This document shows, piece after piece, positions 8,081-17,486 of a stretch of DNA of 64,000 nucleotides. Below the pieces are notes generated by a model. The model was not told where the DNA came from. It saw nothing but the letters and a program-made list of their open reading frames with translations, and made no database searches. The DNA comes from Telmatospirillum sp. Lineage in GTDB: Bacteria > Pseudomonadota > Alphaproteobacteria > Rhodospirillales > Magnetospirillaceae. Made by a program: the position numbers and the translations under genes. The stretch lies in contig JARLJB010000065.1 of NCBI GenBank assembly GCA_031291415.1, positions 52,828 through 116,827 of the forward strand. The letters are read 5' to 3'. Numbering within the stretch: position 1 is the first letter of the stretch; the number at the start of each line of letters is the position of its first letter.

Positions 8081-10027
8081 ATGAGTATGCATACGATTAC
8101 CGGAATTGACAGATATAAAGGGCGGTTCATCGTAAAAATATTATCGGTATCCGCTTTGCTGATTGTGCTTTCGTTCGGCGTCTTCGGCGCCTGGATCTAC
8201 AAAATGACCCGCGATGTCCTCATGCAGGAGATCTCCAACAATATCGCGGCGACGGGAGAGGCTGCGGCCAGCGGAGTTCTGAAATGGCTGGACGGGCGCC
8301 TGATGCTGGTCCGTGGATTGACCGAGGATGTGACGGCCGCCGCGGCGCCGGGGGACATCCATGCCCTGGTCAGCCGACGCAACCTGACGAGCGCGTTTTC
8401 GGAGGTCTATTTTGGTCATCAGGACGACGGCGCGTTCGAAACGTCCAATCCTTTGCCGATGCCGGCCGGCTACGATCCGCGCAAGCGCCCCTGGTACGAA
8501 GCAGCCATAAAGGCCGGCCGATTGACTTTGAGCGCCCCCTACGTCGACGTGACCACGCGTAAATTGGTGATTGGTGTCGCCGAACCGGTCGGGACGGCGG
8601 GCAATGTGCGTGGCGTCGTCGGCGCGGATCTGCCTCTGGATGCCTTGGAGGCATTTCTGAAGAGCCTGACCGTGGCTGGCAAGGGATTCGTCTTCCTGGT
8701 TGATGAAAACGGCAATACTCTGGTTCACCCTGACGCCGCGAAAATCATGAAGCCTCTGGGAGTCGATCCGAAGACGCCGCAGATCGAAACCGGCGATGCG
8801 ATTATCCGCTTTTATCCTATTACCGGTCTGGCCTCGGTCAGATGGTATGTCGGGGTGTCGATCGATCGCGACGCGATGTACGCCCCCTTGCGGATGTTGA
8901 CGGCCGTGTTGGTCATGGCGGTGCTGGTGGCAACGCTGGCGGCGTTGGTCCTTCTCGGTTGCCTCATTTTCCGTCTCGTCTCGCGGCCGATCACCGAGAT
9001 GACGGCGGCGATGACCGCGTTGAGCGACGGCCACCTTGAGACGGATATTCCCGGTTTGGAGCGGCGCGACGAGTTGGGAGCGATGGCCGGAGCCCTCGAA
9101 ATTTTCAAACGCAACGCCCAGGAAGTCGGAAAACTCCAGGCCGAACGCGAGAAACTGCGCCAGGAGGCGGAGGAAAATCGTCATGTTCTGCTGGAGCAGC
9201 TTGCCCGGGATTTCGAGGGTAACGTCTCGTCCCTGTTGCAGGCGGCTTTCACGGCGACCAAGGATATGGGCGGCTTGGCCGGTTTGCTGAGCAAGGGAAT
9301 GGAGGATGCCCGGAAGAGCAGCAATACCGTTACACAAGCGACCGATGAAACCTCTTCCAACGTTCAGACAGTGGCCGCCGCAACGGAAGAACTCGCGGCG
9401 TCCATTGACGAAATTTCGCGCCGGGTCACGCAGAGCGCAGAAATCGCTACGCAGACGGCCTCGGATGCCGAAAAGGTCCGTGAAACCATGGAGGAATTGG
9501 CGCGGCAGGCCGAAAGCGTGAGCAGCATCGTGAACCTGATTAATGATATTGCGGCTCAGACCAATCTGCTCGCCTTGAACGCAACCATTGAAGCTGCCCG
9601 CGCCGGCGATTCCGGCAAGGGATTTGCCGTGGTTGCCAATGAGGTCAAGAACCTGGCCAATCAGACGGCCCAGGCCACCAGCGAGATCAAGGCTCAGATC
9701 GATGCCACGCAAATGGCCACCGCCCGGGCGGTGACGGAGACACGGGCCATTGCCAAAGTTGCGTTGGAGGCGCAGGAATTGGCCGCCAGTATCGCTTCGT
9801 CAGTCGAAGAGCAGGGCGCTGCGACCCGTGAAATTTCTCAGAACGTCAACCAGGCTTCCCACGGGACACAGATCGTCGCTACGAATATCCACTCCGTCAG
9901 CGACGCCGTCGTGGATGCGACAGCGCGGGCGGCGGACGTGCAGTTGGCCGCCGATACGCTGGTCGGCCAGTTTCATTCTCTCGATGAACAGGTGCAGCGA
10001 TTCATCGGTAGTGTGCGATCCGCCTGA
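8081..10027 (+). CDS. Methyl-accepting chemotaxis protein with dCache_1 sensor, predicted amino-acid receptor
   Basis: 648 residues. TM1 is near residues 17-40, the periplasmic sensor 42-270, TM2 273-298, HAMP 296-350 and the signalling domain from about 380. The signalling tip reads [22 protein letters not shown], standard for chemoreceptors, followed by [13 protein letters not shown]. The sensor carries Y131, R136, W138, Y139 ([13 protein letters not shown]), Y154, D156 (APYVDV) and D183 (GVVGAD). These match, with identical spacing, the amino-acid-binding signature known from PctA-type dCache_1 domains. There is no C-terminal NWETF-type pentapeptide. No che genes are nearby, so it is a lone receptor. 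It is monocistronic, with a GGGGA ribosome site and a perfect hairpin after the stop. Confidence 0.95.
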   Translation: MSMHTITGIDRYKGRFIVKILSVSALLIVLSFGVFGAWIYKMTRDVLMQEISNNIAATGEAAASGVLKWLDGRLMLVRGLTEDVTAAAAPGDIHALVSRRNLTSAFSEVYFGHQDDGAFETSNPLPMPAGYDPRKRPWYEAAIKAGRLTLSAPYVDVTTRKLVIGVAEPVGTAGNVRGVVGADLPLDALEAFLKSLTVAGKGFVFLVDENGNTLVHPDAAKIMKPLGVDPKTPQIETGDAIIRFYPITGLASVRWYVGVSIDRDAMYAPLRMLTAVLVMAVLVATLAALVLLGCLIFRLVSRPITEMTAAMTALSDGHLETDIPGLERRDELGAMAGALEIFKRNAQEVGKLQAEREKLRQEAEENRHVLLEQLARDFEGNVSSLLQAAFTATKDMGGLAGLLSKGMEDARKSSNTVTQATDETSSNVQTVAAATEELAASIDEISRRVTQSAEIATQTASDAEKVRETMEELARQAESVSSIVNLINDIAAQTNLLALNATIEAARAGDSGKGFAVVANEVKNLANQTAQATSEIKAQIDATQMATARAVTETRAIAKVALEAQELAASIASSVEEQGAATREISQNVNQASHGTQIVATNIHSVSDAVVDATARAADVQLAADTLVGQFHSLDEQVQRFIGSVRSA

Positions 10028-10052
10028 GCCGCGTTTTGGGCGTTATGGCAAG

Positions 10053-10081
10053 CCGCGGTGATCGGAATCCGATCACCGCGG
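10053..10081 (+). terminator. Perfect 13-bp hairpin after the chemoreceptor gene
   Basis: CCGCGGTGATCGG (10053-10065), loop AAT, CCGATCACCGCGG (10069-10081), 26 bases after the stop codon. There is no U-tract on either strand. Its position and perfect pairing suggest a transcript end or stabiliser. Confidence 0.6.
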
Positions 10082-10135
10082 CAAGCGCCGGGCGGCTCGA
10101 CCGCGTTCCAATAGTCTTTCGAGGAGTGTTTCCTT

Positions 10136-10735
10136 ATGACCAATGTCCGTTCATCCCAACTTGGTTCCCTGTGCGTGTTCTGCGGCGCCGCGATGGGGAA
10201 TGATCCCCACTTTCGCGAAGCGGCGGAGCGCCTTGGACGCCATTTGGCGGAGGCTGGGGTGACCTTGGTCTATGGCGGCGGTCATGTCGGCCTGATGGGG
10301 GCTCTCGCCGAAACCGTGATGTCCTGCGGCGGCAAGGTCATCGGGGTGATTCCCGAACACCTTCTGAAAGTCGAGGCCTCCTTCAAAGAGGCCTCGGAAT
10401 TGATCGTCGTCGACAGCATGCATACCCGCAAACATCGCATGTTCGATCTGGCCGACGGCTTTTGCGTCCTGCCGGGCGGGTTGGGAACGCTCGACGAGAC
10501 CTTCGAGATTCTGACCTGGAAACAACTGAAGCTTCATAACAAGCCGGTCATTCTCGCCAATATCGATGGGTACTGGGCGCCTTGGTTGCAACTCGTCGAC
10601 GGCATCATCGCCAAGGGATTTGCCCAACCTGGAATCAACCGGTTGTATTCGGTCGTCGACAATGTCGATGATGTTCTGGCCTCAGCAAGGCGTGAGATCG
10701 TTGCTGCTCACAAAGACCACTCAAAGTTGTTCTGA
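10136..10735 (+). CDS. LOG family protein (cytokinin riboside 5'-monophosphate phosphoribohydrolase-like)
   Basis: 199 residues, normal for the family. Motifs: VYGGGHVGLMGALA for nucleotide binding, SMHTRKHRMFDLAD, and the hallmark LPGGLGTLDETFE (PGGxGTxxE) in a Rossmann-like fold. LOG proteins hydrolyse nucleoside 5'-monophosphates such as AMP, or N6-modified AMP, to base plus ribose 5-phosphate. The N6-prenyl specificity implied by the LOG name cannot be assumed here. It sits between two hairpin-bounded genes and appears monocistronic; icd follows after 287 bases. Confidence 0.92.
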   Translation: MTNVRSSQLGSLCVFCGAAMGNDPHFREAAERLGRHLAEAGVTLVYGGGHVGLMGALAETVMSCGGKVIGVIPEHLLKVEASFKEASELIVVDSMHTRKHRMFDLADGFCVLPGGLGTLDETFEILTWKQLKLHNKPVILANIDGYWAPWLQLVDGIIAKGFAQPGINRLYSVVDNVDDVLASARREIVAAHKDHSKLF

Positions 10736-11022
10736 ATTTTATCAATTTCCCTCTAGGCGGATGAGTTGCCGGCGTCGTGAACTGCTCGGAAAAGTCCGTT
10801 TTCCGGGGCGCTCGCGGCGTCAAGACGGCCGTCGGCGATTCTATTTGAACGCGACACGCGTCTTCAATGTTCGCCGATAAAGTTGGCTGGTGGGTCTTGC
10901 GTTCGGCGGGTGGGGTGTTAAGGTTCGGCGTCCGTCGCTTATGCCGAAAATGCGGCTGTTTGTGCTTGGGGCGCACCCCAACGGACAAGGGTAACGTTCC
11001 TTCTCATAGCAGGAAGCCAGCG

Positions 11023-12246
11023 ATGACGAAAATCAAGGTCGCCAATCCCATCGTCGAACTCGACGGCGACGAGATGACACGGATCATTTGGAAGTTCATC
11101 AAGGACAAACTGATCCTTCCCTACCTCGACGTCGATTTGAAGTACTACGACTTGGGGATTGAGTATCGAGATCAGACCAACGACCAGGTCACGGTCGATG
11201 CCGCCAACGCCATCAAGCAATATGGCGTCGGCGTTAAATGCGCGACCATTACCCCCGACGAGGCGCGGGTCAGCGAATTCGGGCTCAAGAAGATGTGGAA
11301 GTCGCCCAATGGCACGATCCGCAACATTCTCGATGGTACGGTGTTCCGCGAACCGATCATCTGCAAGAATGTTCCGCGCCTGGTTCCCGGTTGGACCAAG
11401 CCGATCGTCATTGGCCGTCACGCCTTTGGGGACCAGTACCGCGCCACCGATTTCAAGGTGCCGGGAGCGGGAAAGCTGACCATGACGTTCCGGCCGGCCG
11501 ACGGCGGGGCGCCGATCGAGCACGAAGTGTTCGAGTTCCCCAGTGCCGGCGTCGCCATGGGCATGTACAACCTCGACGATTCCATCCGGGGATTTGCACG
11601 GGCTTGTCTTAACTATGGCAAGGACAAGAAGTGGCCGGTCTATCTTTCGACCAAGAACACCATCCTCAAGGCCTATGACGGGCGTTTCAAGGACCTGTTC
11701 CAGGAGGTGTTCGACAAGGAGTTCAAGGTCGACTTCGAGACCTTGGGCATCACTTACGAACATCGTCTGATCGATGATATGGTCGCCTCCGCCCTGAAAT
11801 GGTCGGGCGAATTCGTCTGGGCTTGCAAGAACTATGACGGTGACGTTCAGTCCGACACTGTGGCGCAGGGGTTCGGTTCTCTTGGGTTGATGACCTCGGT
11901 GTTGCTGTCTCCCGACGGCAAGACTGTTGAAGCCGAGGCCGCCCATGGAACGGTGACACGGCATTACCGCGAACATCAGAAAGGCAAGGAGACGTCGACC
12001 AACCCGATCGCTTCGATCTTCGCCTGGACGCGAGGCCTGTTCTATCGCGCCAAGTTTGACAATACGCCGGACGTGGCCAAGTTCGCCGGCACTCTCGAAC
12101 GGGTCTGCGTTGAGACGGTGGAATCTGGCTTCATGACCAAGGATCTGGCCATTCTCATCGGTCCGGAACAACCTTGGCTGACCACCACGAAATTTCTCGA
12201 CAAGTTGGACGAGAACTTGCGGAAGGCGATGAACTTCACCGCTTAG
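11023..12246 (+). CDS. icd: NADP-dependent isocitrate dehydrogenase
   Basis: 407 residues, the eukaryote-like homodimeric subfamily common in alphaproteobacteria. The ATG at 11023 gives the standard N-terminus [21 protein letters not shown]; the open frame upstream of it is not conserved-looking. Recognisable parts are [17 protein letters not shown] (substrate serine region), [17 protein letters not shown] (catalytic Lys), [15 protein letters not shown] (metal-binding aspartates) and [17 protein letters not shown] (NADP binding). It oxidatively decarboxylates isocitrate to 2-oxoglutarate in the TCA cycle and supplies NADPH. Monocistronic; the upstream 287 bases hold a small GC hairpin (TTGGGG/CCCCAA near 10968-10983) but no promoter I would defend. 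A perfect 16-bp hairpin follows. Confidence 0.97.
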   Translation: MTKIKVANPIVELDGDEMTRIIWKFIKDKLILPYLDVDLKYYDLGIEYRDQTNDQVTVDAANAIKQYGVGVKCATITPDEARVSEFGLKKMWKSPNGTIRNILDGTVFREPIICKNVPRLVPGWTKPIVIGRHAFGDQYRATDFKVPGAGKLTMTFRPADGGAPIEHEVFEFPSAGVAMGMYNLDDSIRGFARACLNYGKDKKWPVYLSTKNTILKAYDGRFKDLFQEVFDKEFKVDFETLGITYEHRLIDDMVASALKWSGEFVWACKNYDGDVQSDTVAQGFGSLGLMTSVLLSPDGKTVEAEAAHGTVTRHYREHQKGKETSTNPIASIFAWTRGLFYRAKFDNTPDVAKFAGTLERVCVETVESGFMTKDLAILIGPEQPWLTTTKFLDKLDENLRKAMNFTA

Positions 12247-12254
12247 CAGCGCGA

Positions 12255-12288
12255 AGAGATAAGACCGAACTGGTTCGGTCTTATCTCT
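12255..12288 (+). terminator. Perfect 16-bp hairpin after icd
   Basis: AGAGATAAGACCGAAC (12255-12270), loop TG, GTTCGGTCTTATCTCT (12273-12288). Every base pairs. It begins 9 bases after the icd stop and is not followed by a T run (GAACTTTCC). Probably the icd transcript end. Confidence 0.7.
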
Positions 12289-12351
12289 GAACTTTCCGAA
12301 AATTTCAGGCGAACCACGGGCGCCGGGACGATCTCCCGGCGACACTGAGCA

Positions 12352-12795
12352 ATGGCACAGGAACCAACGCGCGACTACATGTACGGCAAGATCCACCGTT
12401 GCCGGGTGACGCAAGCCGAGCTTGACTATGTCGGGTCGATCACCGTCGATCCGCTGCTTTTGCGGGCGGCCGGGATTCTTCCGCATACGCGGGTCGATGT
12501 CGTCAACATCGCCAATGGCGCGAGGCTGTCGACCTATGTCATCGAGGGACCGTCGGGAAGCGGCGTGATCTGCCTCAACGGGGCGGCTGCGCATCATTTT
12601 TCGCCGGGCGATCTGGCGATCATCATGGCTTATGAACAGGTGCCGGTCAGTCAGATCCCCGGACGAATCTCGCGCGCGGTGCATGTCGATGCCGACAACC
12701 GGATCGTTGCGGTCGATGAATATGTCACGCCGGGCCTGGACGAACTTGGCCAAGCGCGAAACGACCGCTTCGGACAAACCTATCCGCGTCAGTAG
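12352..12795 (+). CDS. panD: Aspartate 1-decarboxylase proenzyme
   Basis: 147 residues. The self-processing site is Gly28-Ser29 in YVGSITVDP; Ser29 becomes the pyruvoyl cofactor. The Lys/His/Arg-rich N-terminus MYGKIHRCRVTQAELDYVGS is typical. An ATG at 12379 would give the shorter start MYGKIHRC seen in most homologues, so the first nine residues are uncertain. The enzyme makes beta-alanine from aspartate for pantothenate and CoA synthesis. No other pan gene is nearby. Its 3' end overlaps the convergent slyX gene by 7 bases. Confidence 0.95.
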   Translation: MAQEPTRDYMYGKIHRCRVTQAELDYVGSITVDPLLLRAAGILPHTRVDVVNIANGARLSTYVIEGPSGSGVICLNGAAAHHFSPGDLAIIMAYEQVPVSQIPGRISRAVHVDADNRIVAVDEYVTPGLDELGQARNDRFGQTYPRQ

Positions 12796-13004
12796 TGTGG
12801 CGGCGGTCGATCATCCTGGGGCGACCGTTCATAGCCGGTCTCCAATTCCCTTACGCGGCTGCGGAGCTGCCGCACCTGACTGGTCAGCAAGTCGATGGTC
12901 TGTTGCTGCGATGCCAGGACATCGGACAATTCATCGGCCATCTTTTCGTGATGGGCGAGCCGGCTTTCCAAGGCGACGAGGCGGTTTTCGATATTACGGT
13001 CCAT
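12789..13004 (-). CDS. slyX: SlyX-like small coiled-coil protein
   Basis: 71 residues from the ATG at 13004 (MDRNIENRLVALESRLAHHEKMADELSDVLASQQ...), which matches the usual SlyX start and length; longer upstream extensions are not family-like. The protein is a single heptad-patterned coiled coil followed by a short charged tail rich in proline and ending PPPHY, as in other SlyX proteins. The molecular role is unknown. It converges on panD with a 7-base overlap of the coding ends. Confidence 0.88.
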   Translation of the reverse strand: MDRNIENRLVALESRLAHHEKMADELSDVLASQQQTIDLLTSQVRQLRSRVRELETGYERSPQDDRPPPHY

Positions 13005-13169
13005 GAGCGATAGCCTCGACTGTCGAAAGGCGCGGAGTTTGCGCTGAAGGATTGGTCGAGGCAAGAGAGGCGATTGGCAGGCAGCCGGCAAGCTTTTATT
13101 CCCGTGGTCGGCGATGAAGCCCCCCTCAATGCCTCGGTATCGGGAAAAAAAGCGGGGAATGGAGGGCTA

Positions 13170-15419
13170 TCACGCCTGTTGGCCGATGTGCGGGTCGCTG
13201 ACGCTATCGGCGCCGGTCTCGACGCGACCGGCATACTCGCGGACGAAGCTGGTATCGGTCGTCGTGATCAGGACATCGTACCAGTGGTGGCTTGACGTCA
13301 GCGGCAGGACGACCTGAAGCGTCGCGCCGGATGTCAGCTTCTGCTGCCGCGTGGTTCTACTGTACTTTTCGACGATGGTCGCGACGGTCGGCGCCGCCTT
13401 CACATTGGCGACGATCATGGTGAGCCCACCGGTCGTGGTGTCATAGACGCTCCGGACCGCGAGATTGTCCGACGAGGCGGTCAGGCCGCCGGCATAGCGC
13501 CGGAAAAAGCCATTCGGGCCATGGACCGAAAGGTCGTAAGCCGTTCCGCCGGTCGGCGTCCAACTGTCGCTGAGCGAGCCGGTAACCGGATCGACCGTGT
13601 ACCCCCAAGGGCCCGAGCCCTGGCCGCTGTTCTTGGCACCGAGGGCGGTGCGCACCTGGAAGAAGGCGCCGGCTTCCCCGCTATTGCCGAAGCCGATAGT
13701 GACCGTCCGGGTGCCGAGGTTCGCCCGGGCATCGGCCTGCAACTGGTAGGGCAGGGCGCGGGACAGCCGCATCCCCGGTTCCTGGCCCGGCATGGTCAGG
13801 TGGGTCGGAATGGTGAGATCGAGCGTTTCCACAGGCTGCGAACCCGCCGCGATGATCGCCTGGGACAGCGGCAAGAGGGTCGAACCGCCGTCTGCCACAT
13901 AGCTCAGATAGCTCGTCGTGCCGGGCAGCAACGACGTGGCGGCGTTGGCGTCCTGGAAGTGGAGCGCCGAGGTCAGGTCGCCGGCGACGGTGGGGCGCCA
14001 CGGGGTGATATGCGGCTCGGCGACGCCGAAGCGCTTCTCGATAAATTGGAGAACCGAGGTATGGTCGAAAGTCTGCGAGCAGACCCAGCCACCCTTGCTC
14101 CACGGCGAGACAATGAGACAGGGAACGCGGGCGCCGAGGCCGTAAGGGCCGGCCCCATAGGCGTTCGAGCCGGGGACGCCCGGATAGATCTCATTGACGG
14201 TCGAGACCGTCGACCGGCCTTGGGCCGCGGACATCGGTGCGGTCGGCGCCACGATATGGTCGAAGAAGCCGTCATTCTCATCGAAATTGATGATGAGGAC
14301 GGTGGAGGCCCAGACCTTTGGGTTGGCGGTCAGCGCCTGCAGGACGTTTGAGATGTACCAGGCGCCCCAATTCGGCGGATAGATCGGGTGCTCGCAATAG
14401 GCCTGCGGCGCGGCGATCCACGAGACCTGCGGCAGGGTGTCATTCTTCACGTCGTTCTCAAGCTGCGCGAAGAACGAGCCGCCGTCATATGTACCGCCAT
14501 TGCAAATATTTGTTCCCGTCCGCGCATTGTCATAGAGCGGGTTGCCCGGCTGGGCGTCTTGGTATTGTTGGAAGTAGAGGGTCGAATTATCGCCGAAATT
14601 GCCGATATAGGGGTTGCCGGTGTAACCCCAGGAGCCGGCGGAGGTGAGCCCGGTGCCGATGTCCTGATAGATCTTCCAACTCACGCCGGCGGCCTGCAGG
14701 CGTTCGGGGTAGGTCAACCAATTGTAGCCCTGTTCGCCATTGTTGACGACCGGGCCGCCGGGCGCCACGCCATTGCCGGTGCTCGGGCCCGGTACCAGTT
14801 CGAACCGGCCGGGTACGGTGCCTGACGTCGGATTGGCGAGCGTGTCGGGGATCGTGCCGTTCTGGCCGACCCAGCCGGTCCACAGATAATAGCGGTTCGG
14901 GTCGGTCGACGTCATGATCGAGCAATGATACTGGTCGCAGATCGTAAAGGCGTCGGCCAGGGCGTAGTGGAACGGAATGTCGGTCCGGTTCAGGTGGACC
15001 ATCGTTTCTGCGCCTTTGGCGGCGACCCAGCCGTCGTTGTTGCCGTAGTTCCACGCGGCGTGAGCGTCCGACCAGTCATGCGGCAGATCGCCGACGAACT
15101 GATAACCCATGAGCGGTTGCGATGGGCGGAACGGCAGCAACGTACTGGCGCCGTAAGGCTGCTGGAAAACCGAGTTGCCCGACGACAGCGTCATCGCGCG
15201 GGGGTCGCTGAAGCCGCGAACACCGCGCAACGTGCCGAAATAGTGGTCGAACGACCGGTTCTCCTGTGTGAGCACGACGATATGCTTCACGTCCCGGATG
15301 GTGCCGGTGACGGTGTCCGGCTCGATCGCCAAGGCCCGTCCGATCGAGTCCGGGAACGCGGCGGCGAGTGCGGACGCGCCAAGGCCACGAAGAACTGAAC
15401 GACGGTCTATTCTCGGCAT
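13170..15419 (-). CDS. Tat-exported phosphocholine-type phospholipase C
   Basis: 749 residues. The N-terminus MPRIDRRSVLRGLGASALAAAF is a twin-arginine signal. The catalytic domain begins with HIVVLTQENRSFDHYFGTLRGVRGF and continues with STDPNRYYLWTGW and LIINFDENDGFFDHI, the metal- and substrate-binding segments of the phosphoesterase superfamily that includes PlcH/PlcN and AcpA. The last 200 residues contain the repeated C-terminal domain of bacterial phospholipase C (GAFFQVRTA..., YDLSVHGPNGFFRRYAG). It would cleave phosphatidylcholine or related lipids outside the cytoplasm, releasing phosphocholine. Monocistronic. Choline specificity is inferred from overall architecture. Confidence 0.92.
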   Translation of the reverse strand: MPRIDRRSVLRGLGASALAAAFPDSIGRALAIEPDTVTGTIRDVKHIVVLTQENRSFDHYFGTLRGVRGFSDPRAMTLSSGNSVFQQPYGASTLLPFRPSQPLMGYQFVGDLPHDWSDAHAAWNYGNNDGWVAAKGAETMVHLNRTDIPFHYALADAFTICDQYHCSIMTSTDPNRYYLWTGWVGQNGTIPDTLANPTSGTVPGRFELVPGPSTGNGVAPGGPVVNNGEQGYNWLTYPERLQAAGVSWKIYQDIGTGLTSAGSWGYTGNPYIGNFGDNSTLYFQQYQDAQPGNPLYDNARTGTNICNGGTYDGGSFFAQLENDVKNDTLPQVSWIAAPQAYCEHPIYPPNWGAWYISNVLQALTANPKVWASTVLIINFDENDGFFDHIVAPTAPMSAAQGRSTVSTVNEIYPGVPGSNAYGAGPYGLGARVPCLIVSPWSKGGWVCSQTFDHTSVLQFIEKRFGVAEPHITPWRPTVAGDLTSALHFQDANAATSLLPGTTSYLSYVADGGSTLLPLSQAIIAAGSQPVETLDLTIPTHLTMPGQEPGMRLSRALPYQLQADARANLGTRTVTIGFGNSGEAGAFFQVRTALGAKNSGQGSGPWGYTVDPVTGSLSDSWTPTGGTAYDLSVHGPNGFFRRYAGGLTASSDNLAVRSVYDTTTGGLTMIVANVKAAPTVATIVEKYSRTTRQQKLTSGATLQVVLPLTSSHHWYDVLITTTDTSFVREYAGRVETGADSVSDPHIGQQA

Positions 15420-15732
15420 TTAGACAGGCCCGCTTCATCTGATGTGGAACGACTTACGGGGCTTGAATAGCAGCCAAGCGCACCTCGCATCCTCCTCGAT
15501 TGCATTAAGATTTAGTGATGAATTATCGTTTGATCCTTACAGTTCGTTTTAAATTATCTTATTGATTAATAATAGAAAACTCAGTTAAACCTGCTTTTGC
15601 TGGGGCCTGGCTGGCGGCGGAGAGATTGACCCGGCAAGTCGTTTTGATCCAATGTGTGACAATCTCAAAACGGACGACGCCCGATAGGTGGGACTGGAGG
15701 CGGTCGGTCAAGAACAGGGTGAATCAGGTCCC
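15420..15732. other. AT-rich intergenic region between divergent genes
   Basis: 313 bases between the phospholipase C and the glycosyltransferase genes. The part from 15500 to 15600 is the most AT-rich stretch of the neighbourhood and presumably holds both promoters. I found no clear -35/-10 pair, hairpin or ORF. Confidence 0.45.
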
Positions 15733-16839
15733 GTGTCCTCCATTTCCCACGTCAATGTTTCGCAGGCTCCCGCCGATGTTGCGGTGGTCGTTCAAACCGT
15801 TCTTGCTCCCGGCCTGGCAAAGGCCGTGCGATCGGTGTTCAGTCAGGACTTTCCTGGCCGTATTCATTTGCTGATCGGAGTCGACGTCGCTCAAGGCGAC
15901 GCATCGATTCTCGATCGTTTGGCCGGCGAATGTCCGCCGCACGTGTCGATGAGCGTGCTCGATCCCGGTTACTCGACATCCCGTCGTCACGGTGGTGTCT
16001 ATCCCAACTATTATGGCGGCAGTCTGCGGACGGTTCTCAGCTACTTGGCCAACAGCCGCCGTGTCGCCTATCTCGATGACAACGACTGGTACGCCGGCAA
16101 CCATCTTTCGGCTTTGGTGGCGGCCATCGACGGCAAGGACTGGGCTTGGTCGGGACGCTGGCTGGTTCATCCGGTGGACGGCCTGCCGATCTGCCGTGAC
16201 GAATGGGACTCCGTCGGATGCCGGCCGGGTATCAACGCCGAACGCTATGGTGGTTTCGTTCAGCCGAGTGGTTTGATGCTCGACAAGGAGGCCTGCCATT
16301 TCGTGCTGCCGTTGTGGTCGCTCGCCGCTTTTCCCGATGGCACCGGCGAGGACCGGCTGATTTTCGATGAACTTCACAAGACCCTGGTAGGCGCCTCGAC
16401 CGACCTCTTCACCTGCTTTTGCTCGCTGTCCGATCACGCCCTGCATGGAGATCACCACCAGCGCGAGTTTGCCAAGCGGGGCCTTTCCTGGGTCGTCGAT
16501 CCGACCCAGATCGAGCATGTCGGGACTCTGATGGCCGATGCCCGGGAGAGCGTGGAGCGTGGCGACTGGGAGAACGTTGGCTGGGCCGCGTCATCAGTGC
16601 TGACGATCCATCCGCATCATCCCGAGGCGCATTTTCTGCTCGGTCGGAAACACCGGTTTCTCGGAGAGTTGGGCGAAGCCATCAAGTCCTTTTCCGAGGC
16701 GGTTGCCATCGACGATTCTCGTCCCGAATGGCTCGATACCCTGGCCGATGCCCTCGAGAAAGGCCACCGCAAGCGAGAGGCGCGCGAGGTCCGGGCCAAC
16801 CGGTCGCGCCGTTTCCCAATCAAGTCGCCGGTGGCTTAA
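15733..16839 (+). CDS. Glycosyltransferase (GT-A, family 2-like) fused to TPR repeats
   Basis: 368 residues from the GTG at 15733; a GTG at 15688 in frame is possible but has no ribosome site. The N-terminal 230 residues form a GT-A-like domain: strand VAVVVQTVL, then VRSVFSQDFPGRIHLLIGVD, and the metal/nucleotide motif RRVAYLDDNDWYAGNHLSAL (DDND acting as DxD). From about residue 270 two TPR-like units follow (SVERGDWENVGWAASSVLTIHPHHPEAHFLLGRKH... and GEAIKSFSEAVAIDDSRPEWLDTLADAL). No polysaccharide cluster is nearby. Its stop codon and that of the convergent methyltransferase share the palindrome TTAA. Acceptor and donor are unknown. Confidence 0.8.
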   Translation: MSSISHVNVSQAPADVAVVVQTVLAPGLAKAVRSVFSQDFPGRIHLLIGVDVAQGDASILDRLAGECPPHVSMSVLDPGYSTSRRHGGVYPNYYGGSLRTVLSYLANSRRVAYLDDNDWYAGNHLSALVAAIDGKDWAWSGRWLVHPVDGLPICRDEWDSVGCRPGINAERYGGFVQPSGLMLDKEACHFVLPLWSLAAFPDGTGEDRLIFDELHKTLVGASTDLFTCFCSLSDHALHGDHHQREFAKRGLSWVVDPTQIEHVGTLMADARESVERGDWENVGWAASSVLTIHPHHPEAHFLLGRKHRFLGELGEAIKSFSEAVAIDDSRPEWLDTLADALEKGHRKREAREVRANRSRRFPIKSPVA

Positions 16840-17486
16840 CCGACGATCTTGTAGACCACGGCGTCGCGGCTGGTGCGGTCTTCGAGTTCGAGACTGCAAG
16901 CGATCGTATAGGCGGCCATCTTCAGAAGGCCGGTGTGCGGTAGATAAGCGCGCCCGGGATCGGCCATCAGGACGTCGGCTCCTGTCGCAGCACAGCGACG
17001 CAGCCAGGCGAACACCCTCTCGGCCATCGGCCGTTCGTAACAGACATCGCCGGCCAGAATGACATCCCAGGGACAGTCGGGGCGGTCGAGGACATCGCCG
17101 AGAAGGATTTCGATGTCGACGTTATTAATCTTGGCGTTGAGGGAGATGGCGGCTGCCGCGGTCGGATCGATTTCCGCCGCCTGGCTGCTGCTTGCGCCGG
17201 CCAGAGCGGCCGCGATGGCCGTCATGCCGCAGCCGGCCGCGAAGTCCAGCACGCGTTTGCCTCGAACCAGGGCGGGCGTGTCGAGCACATACCGAGACAA
17301 AGCCTGGCCGCCGACCCAGGCAAAGGCCCAGTAGGGCGGTTCCAGATTGGCCTTGTGCAGAAAATCTTCGGTGGCCAGCCACAAAGGGGTGATCTCGGTG
17401 GCCAAATGCAGCGCGATTTCCGGGCAGGCCGGCGGACTCGTGCGGATCGTATGAGCTTCGATGAAAGCCTCGGTCTGGGCTCTCAC
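16836..17486 (-). CDS. METTL20-type protein-lysine methyltransferase (ETF-beta methyltransferase homologue)
   Basis: 216 residues from a GTG at 17486 that overlaps the ubiA stop (GTGA). Motifs: EPPYWAFAWVGGQALSRYVLD, then the SAM-binding motif I VLDFAAGCGMTAIAAALAGA, the acidic ribose-binding region AAEIDP, and DVILAGDVCYERPMAERVFAWL. This combination, especially the PYWAFAW lead and GDVCYE, is the signature of bacterial METTL20 homologues. The Agrobacterium member methylates the beta subunit of electron-transfer flavoprotein and ribosomal protein L7/L12. An ETF-ubiquinone oxidoreductase, the redox partner of ETF, is encoded at 59450-61090, though far away. The substrate assignment is by homology, not proof. 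Confidence 0.82.
   Translation of the reverse strand: MRAQTEAFIEAHTIRTSPPACPEIALHLATEITPLWLATEDFLHKANLEPPYWAFAWVGGQALSRYVLDTPALVRGKRVLDFAAGCGMTAIAAALAGASSSQAAEIDPTAAAAISLNAKINNVDIEILLGDVLDRPDCPWDVILAGDVCYERPMAERVFAWLRRCAATGADVLMADPGRAYLPHTGLLKMAAYTIACSLELEDRTSRDAVVYKIVG

Noticed and set aside
8141..9712. 523-codon open frame antisense to the chemoreceptor
   Set aside because: High-GC antisense shadow; the + strand protein has clear HAMP and signalling domains.
10939..12777. 612-codon open frame antisense to icd and panD
   Set aside because: Covers two well-conserved genes on the other strand and shows no family pattern.
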